The notes beneath the pieces are model-generated. The model saw only the letters and a program-made list of their open reading frames with translations, was not told the origin of the DNA and searched no databases. A stretch of DNA of 49,653 nucleotides from Vicinamibacterales bacterium (GTDB lineage Bacteria; Acidobacteriota; Vicinamibacteria; Vicinamibacterales; UBA8438): assembly GCA_958296065.1 (NCBI GenBank), contig CATQHX010000057.1, forward strand, positions 1 through 49,653, in the 5' to 3' direction. Below, one piece after another: positions 46,470-49,653 of this stretch (positions are counted from its first letter, which is position 1; the number at the start of each line of letters is the position of its first letter). A program made the position numbers and the translations under genes.

Positions 46470-46664
46470 TCACTGGGTGGACCGGGTGGAACCGGCGCGG
46501 GGTCGGCTCGCGATGAAGGCTCGCACCTCGTGCTCGTACCATCGAACCGCCCGAGCTCCGATTCGAATCGGCTTGGGAAAGTCGCCAGCCGCCACCATCG
46601 CGTAGATGCTCGAACGCGAAAGCCCGGTCATCTCCCTCACCTCACGCATTGTCAGCAATCGCAT
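46470..46664 (-). CDS. AlpA-family regulator (intact)
   Basis: 64 residues, complete: LLTMREVREMTGLSRSSIYA (MerR/AlpA helix-turn-helix), MVAAGDFPKPIRIGARAVRW and YEHEVRAFIASRP. AlpA proteins activate excision or integrase genes of prophage-like islands. It is the only intact member among four AlpA sequences in the window, all on this strand. No integrase is seen nearby. Confidence 0.88.
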   Translation of the reverse strand: MRLLTMREVREMTGLSRSSIYAMVAAGDFPKPIRIGARAVRWYEHEVRAFIASRPRAGSTRSTQ

Positions 46665-47057
46665 GCGGACCCCCTCGTCGCCCTGTAGTTGCGTGTACAG
46701 GTTTACGGGATCGGGGTCGCAGCGCTGGAAACAAGTTCGCCCACCCTGCTCTGCATAGTCCTGATGGAAGCGCTCATCCGACTGGTCGACGGGCGACCGA
46801 CACGTCTGCTCAACCAGGGCCCGACGGCGGTGGTGTCTTGGTGGTCGCCTCGAACCTCAATTCGAATCTAGCGTCAGACTGCTCCCAACGGCCCTGACGG
46901 CCGGCCGGGAAACTTGACGGTCATGTGGCAGGTTGGCTGGCGCCGTCTCGACCTCGTGCCCGGACGACCTGCATGTCGGTGGTCTCCATGTAGTCGCGGG
47001 CGCATCGTACCGAGGCGGGCGGCTGAAGGCGGGGACGGCTCGGCTGCGGGCGATTCT
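46665..47057. other. Intergenic region, nothing recognised
   Basis: No convincing gene, RNA or repeat. It is slightly less GC-rich than the mob genes to the right and lies downstream of the relaxase stop. Confidence 0.4.
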
Positions 47058-49254
47058 CTAGCGGTCGTGCCCGGGCTGCCGTTGCTGCTGCGCCTTCTCG
47101 GCCGTGCCGGCCGCCGGGGCCGGCGGCCGCGGCGGGTCAGGCGACCGCTCGCGGTGCGGTTCCTCGCGGTGCGGTGCAGCCTTGGACCGCCATCGCGCCC
47201 GCTGTTTCCGCCAGACCTCTTCGACGTCCGCCCAGTCGGCCGGATACGCCTGCTTGAAGCGGGCGTACTGCGCGCGCAGCGGCTTCACCCACGCCGGGGC
47301 CAGGCGGGGGCCGACGACCACCTCCAGCAGCTCCGGGTCCACGGCCTGCAGCACCAGGCGCTTGACGCCGTCCCTCGCGTCCATCCGCTCGAACTCCGAG
47401 CGCACCCGTGACAGGCGGGAACCGCCGGCGCGCACCGCGCCGATCAGGTTCTCGCTCAGCGGCGCATGCGGGCCTGCTTCGCGCGAACCGGCGCGCGCCG
47501 CAGCCGGCGGGCGCTCCCGAGCGGGCGGCTGCTGGCGAACGCGAGGAGCCGGCGGTGTTTTCGAGGCCGGCGGCCGCACCGGCCTGGCGACCCGGGCGGG
47601 CTCGGGGGCCGGCGCGGGGTAGTCGCGTTCGAGGTTCTTGTCGAGGTCACGCATGATGCTCGACAGCGACGAGCTGCGGTCGGGGGGTGGCGCCGGCTGT
47701 GCCGGCGGCGGTTTCGACAATCCCAGCCGCTCGAGGATCCGTTCGACGGCCTTCAGCGCCGCGTCCAGGGTGGTCAGGCGCCGTCTCAGATCCGCCACGC
47801 GCTGGCGGAGCCGCTGCAGCCTGCGACGTGCCGGGCGGTTCTCACGCGCCCGCTGACGGCGGTCCTGCCGGTCCCGGAGCTTGTCGGCCGCGGCGTCGCG
47901 CCAGCGGTCGCGCGCCTCCTGCCGGTTATGCGCTTCCCATCTGGCCCGGCTATCGGCTACCAGCTCGGCGTCGCGGGCCTGGTCGAGGCGTTCCTCGGCA
48001 TCGAAGATGGCGCGGCGCTGCTCGCTGGCGCGCTGACGGTTGGGCGTCCAGCGGGACGCCGCGCGGGTGGCGTCGGCGAGGACATCGCGGGCCGCGGCGA
48101 GGTCGCGGGCGACGGCCTGCTGGGTGCGCTGGGCGGCCCGCTCGTCACGGACGGCCGCCTCGAACGTCTCGCGGGCCTCGCGCTCGCGCTTCGTGCTCGC
48201 GGGCGCGGATGTGCGTTGCTGCCGCGGGGCGCTGCGCTTGGCCTTGCGCACGCCCCTCTCGGCGTCGCGCAGCTCGTCGCGGGTCCGGTCGCGCTTCGCG
48301 CTGATCTGCGTTTCGAGCCGCTGGAGGTCAGGGCCCGAGATTCGCGCCGGCGTCGCTTTCGTCGTCGGCTCCGTCCTGCCGGGCGTTGTGCGAGGCGCGC
48401 GCTTCCACAGCTGCAGTTTCGTGAGCGGCGCGAGGACCTTCTGCCGCCGGCGCCGCCGCCGATGCGTACGGGCCAATCGCACCCGCTCGCGTCGCGCCTG
48501 CTCCGGCGGCGTCCGTGACTGGACCTGGGCCTTGAAGAGCGCCGCCCAGTCCTGCCGCTCCGCCGCTGTCCGGGCCTCCCGGCCCGCGCCGCGCTTCGCC
48601 TGCATCGGGGGCAGCGGAACCACGGCGCGCGCCTTCGTCTTCGCTTCATCGACCGGGACGCGGTCGTCGACCTGCAGGTCGACGACCGCGCGGTACTCCT
48701 CGCGGGCCTGGGCGCCGCGCGATACGATTCGGCACCTGGACCCGCCCCCTGCTGCGCTCGTACTTCGCCGCCCAGATCGAGAGTTTCTTCGCGTCGTTCT
48801 TCCGCCCGCAGGCCTTCCCGGTCTCCGGATCCACGCGACAGACCGCCACGTGTACGTGCGGATGCTCGGTGTCGGTGTGCTCGACGACGAGGGCCTGACA
48901 CGCGTCCATGCCGATCGACTTGAGGGCCTCTTCCGTCGCCCGGCGCATCTCGACGCGGTCGGGGCGCGGCTCGTCGGGAGACCACGACAGCGAGAAATGG
49001 TAGAACGGCGCCTTCAGCTTCCGGCCGCGGCTCGAGGTGCCGGCCAGCTGCTTGATGGCCTCGGCGTCTGCCGCCGTCCGCGCCATGATCAGGCCGGCGA
49101 GGTGCGGGTCGTCGGTCGGGATGTTCAGGCCAACGACCAGCCCGACGCGGTCGGCGGTCGTCGGCCGCCGCTCGCCGGCCGACGGGGGGTCGTGGGTGAA
49201 GTAGGCCACGAGGCCGCGCACGCCACGGCCGCCGTCGTGGATGCGCGGGATCAT
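47058..49254 (-). CDS. Relaxase/mobilization nuclease, one frameshift
   Basis: Would be about 730 residues if continuous. The N-terminal relaxase domain (1-180) has GVRGLVAYFTHD, KAPFYHFSLSWSPDEPRPDR and ALVVEHTDTEHPHVHVAVCR, the metal-binding His cluster (His126, 131, 133, 135). Near 48720 the frame changes: PNRIARR continues as AQAREEYRAVVDLQVDDRVP followed by VDEAKTKARAVVPLPPM in the downstream frame. A long, highly charged, coiled-coil-like C-terminus (Arg/Ala/Glu-rich) runs to 47058. The enzyme nicks DNA at oriT and leads the strand into a recipient. The second frame has its own GTG start at 48623, but this is probably one gene with an indel. It overlaps mobC by ATGA. Confidence 0.82.
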
Positions 49255-49583
49255 GCCAGCCTCCGCGCGACGATGTCGCGCAAGGCGGTGACCGCGGCGG
49301 CGAGGTCGGGATCGCGGCCGGCATGGGCGAGCCGGAGCGCCTGGTTCAAGTTCGCGCCGATGCGCCGAAGCTCCTGCCGGATGGCCGTCGCCTCGGTCCG
49401 GGCCGGCTCGCGGAGTCGGCTCGCCGCGCCGGCCGCGGCCAGCGCCGCCGAGCGGATGAAGGCCACGGGCGGTCGGCCGGTTCGCGCCGCCGCCGCCTCG
49501 ATGACGCGCGCCTCGGCCGGCGTCAGGCGGATGCCGACCTGCCGCGAACGCCGGGCGTTGGTATCGATGCGCGGGCGCGCCAT
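49251..49583 (-). CDS. MobC-like mobilization accessory protein
   Basis: 110 residues. The N-terminal ribbon-helix-helix-like part is RRSRQVGIRLTPAEARVIEA. The C-terminal MobC signature is IRQELRRIGANLNQALRLAH. These small proteins bind oriT and help the relaxase open the DNA. It overlaps the relaxase start by four bases (ATGA). The ATG at 49583 is the first in the frame; a hairpin-rich region follows upstream. Confidence 0.88.
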   Translation of the reverse strand: MARPRIDTNARRSRQVGIRLTPAEARVIEAAAARTGRPPVAFIRSAALAAAGAASRLREPARTEATAIRQELRRIGANLNQALRLAHAGRDPDLAAAVTALRDIVARRLA

Positions 49584-49653
49584 CGGTGCTCTCTGTCCGA
49601 GATCGGTTAGGGGCCGCAGGCCCCGGTTTGCGCTAGCAAAAACCGCATCTCGC
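49584..49653. other. Candidate oriT region
   Basis: Lies directly upstream of mobC. It holds GGGGCC-GCA-GGCCCC (49610-49624) and TTTGC-GCTA-GCAAA (49627-49640), two adjacent inverted repeats as often seen at oriT. The region is cut by the window end and no nic site can be assigned. Confidence 0.35.

Noticed and set aside
1..49653. CRISPR array or rRNA genes
   Set aside because: No regularly spaced short direct repeats and no rRNA-like conserved stretches were seen.

Overview
The window is GC-rich DNA of an environmental bacterium. An Acidobacteriota (Vicinamibacteria-like) origin is my inference, not proven. It rests on a TonB-dependent receptor with a carboxypeptidase-regulatory N-terminus, an NHLM-type RiPP export cluster, and the gene repertoire in general. 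The DNA mixes intact operons with an unusually dense graveyard of gene relics (insertion sequences, relaxase, AlpA, two-component, radical SAM and methyltransferase pieces). Several relics are broken by single-base indels, so either real decay or assembly indels must be kept in mind throughout.

Layout. 1-6.5 kb, minus strand: a RiPP cluster with four tandem nitrile-hydratase-like-leader (NHLP/proteusin-type) precursors, the last frameshifted. They are followed by a covalent-FAD-type oxidase, an unrecognised 412-residue protein, an HlyD-like NHLM secretion protein and a C39-peptidase ABC exporter that runs off the left edge. 7-9 kb: a decayed GAF-PAS-histidine kinase-receiver-winged helix gene. 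9.2-10.2 kb: a redoxin-DsbD-alpha fusion whose reading frame is interrupted by one TGA exactly where the first redox Cys should be (UPYC), with a perfect hairpin 14 nt downstream. This is a very likely selenoprotein. 10.7-16.3 kb: IS21/IS3/AlpA relics, an SDR, an EamA exporter and a SWIM zinc-finger protein. 16.3-19.8 kb: a TonB-dependent receptor and a truncated second N-terminus. 19.9-21.4 kb: AlpA, formylglycine-enzyme, relaxase and IS3 relics.

21.4-33.2 kb, minus strand: a compact NRPS operon of RND efflux pump, two-module NRPS (C-A-PCP-C-A-PCP-TE), MbtH-like protein and Sfp-type phosphopantetheinyl transferase. Together these could make, activate and export a dipeptide-sized product, possibly N-acylated. 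Divergent to it is a MalT-like STAND LuxR regulator (34.4-37.1 kb); an inverted fragment of a paralogue (33.5-33.9 kb) lies between them. 37.1-40.5 kb: an ISAzo13-like element split by a complete IS1182-like element with a CTAC duplication.

40.9-49.6 kb: accessory DNA with an IS66 relic, an Xre regulator behind a HipB-operator-like palindrome, an ISL3 relic, a lytic transglycosylase, a NADAR (DarT1-associated antitoxin-like) gene fused to a radical SAM relic, and VapC and winged-helix relics. It also carries an intact AlpA regulator and a mobC-relaxase module at the right edge, which suggests a decaying mobilizable element. A dispersed promoter-like repeat (four copies) points toward the RiPP precursors, the selenoprotein, the EamA gene and the LuxR gene.
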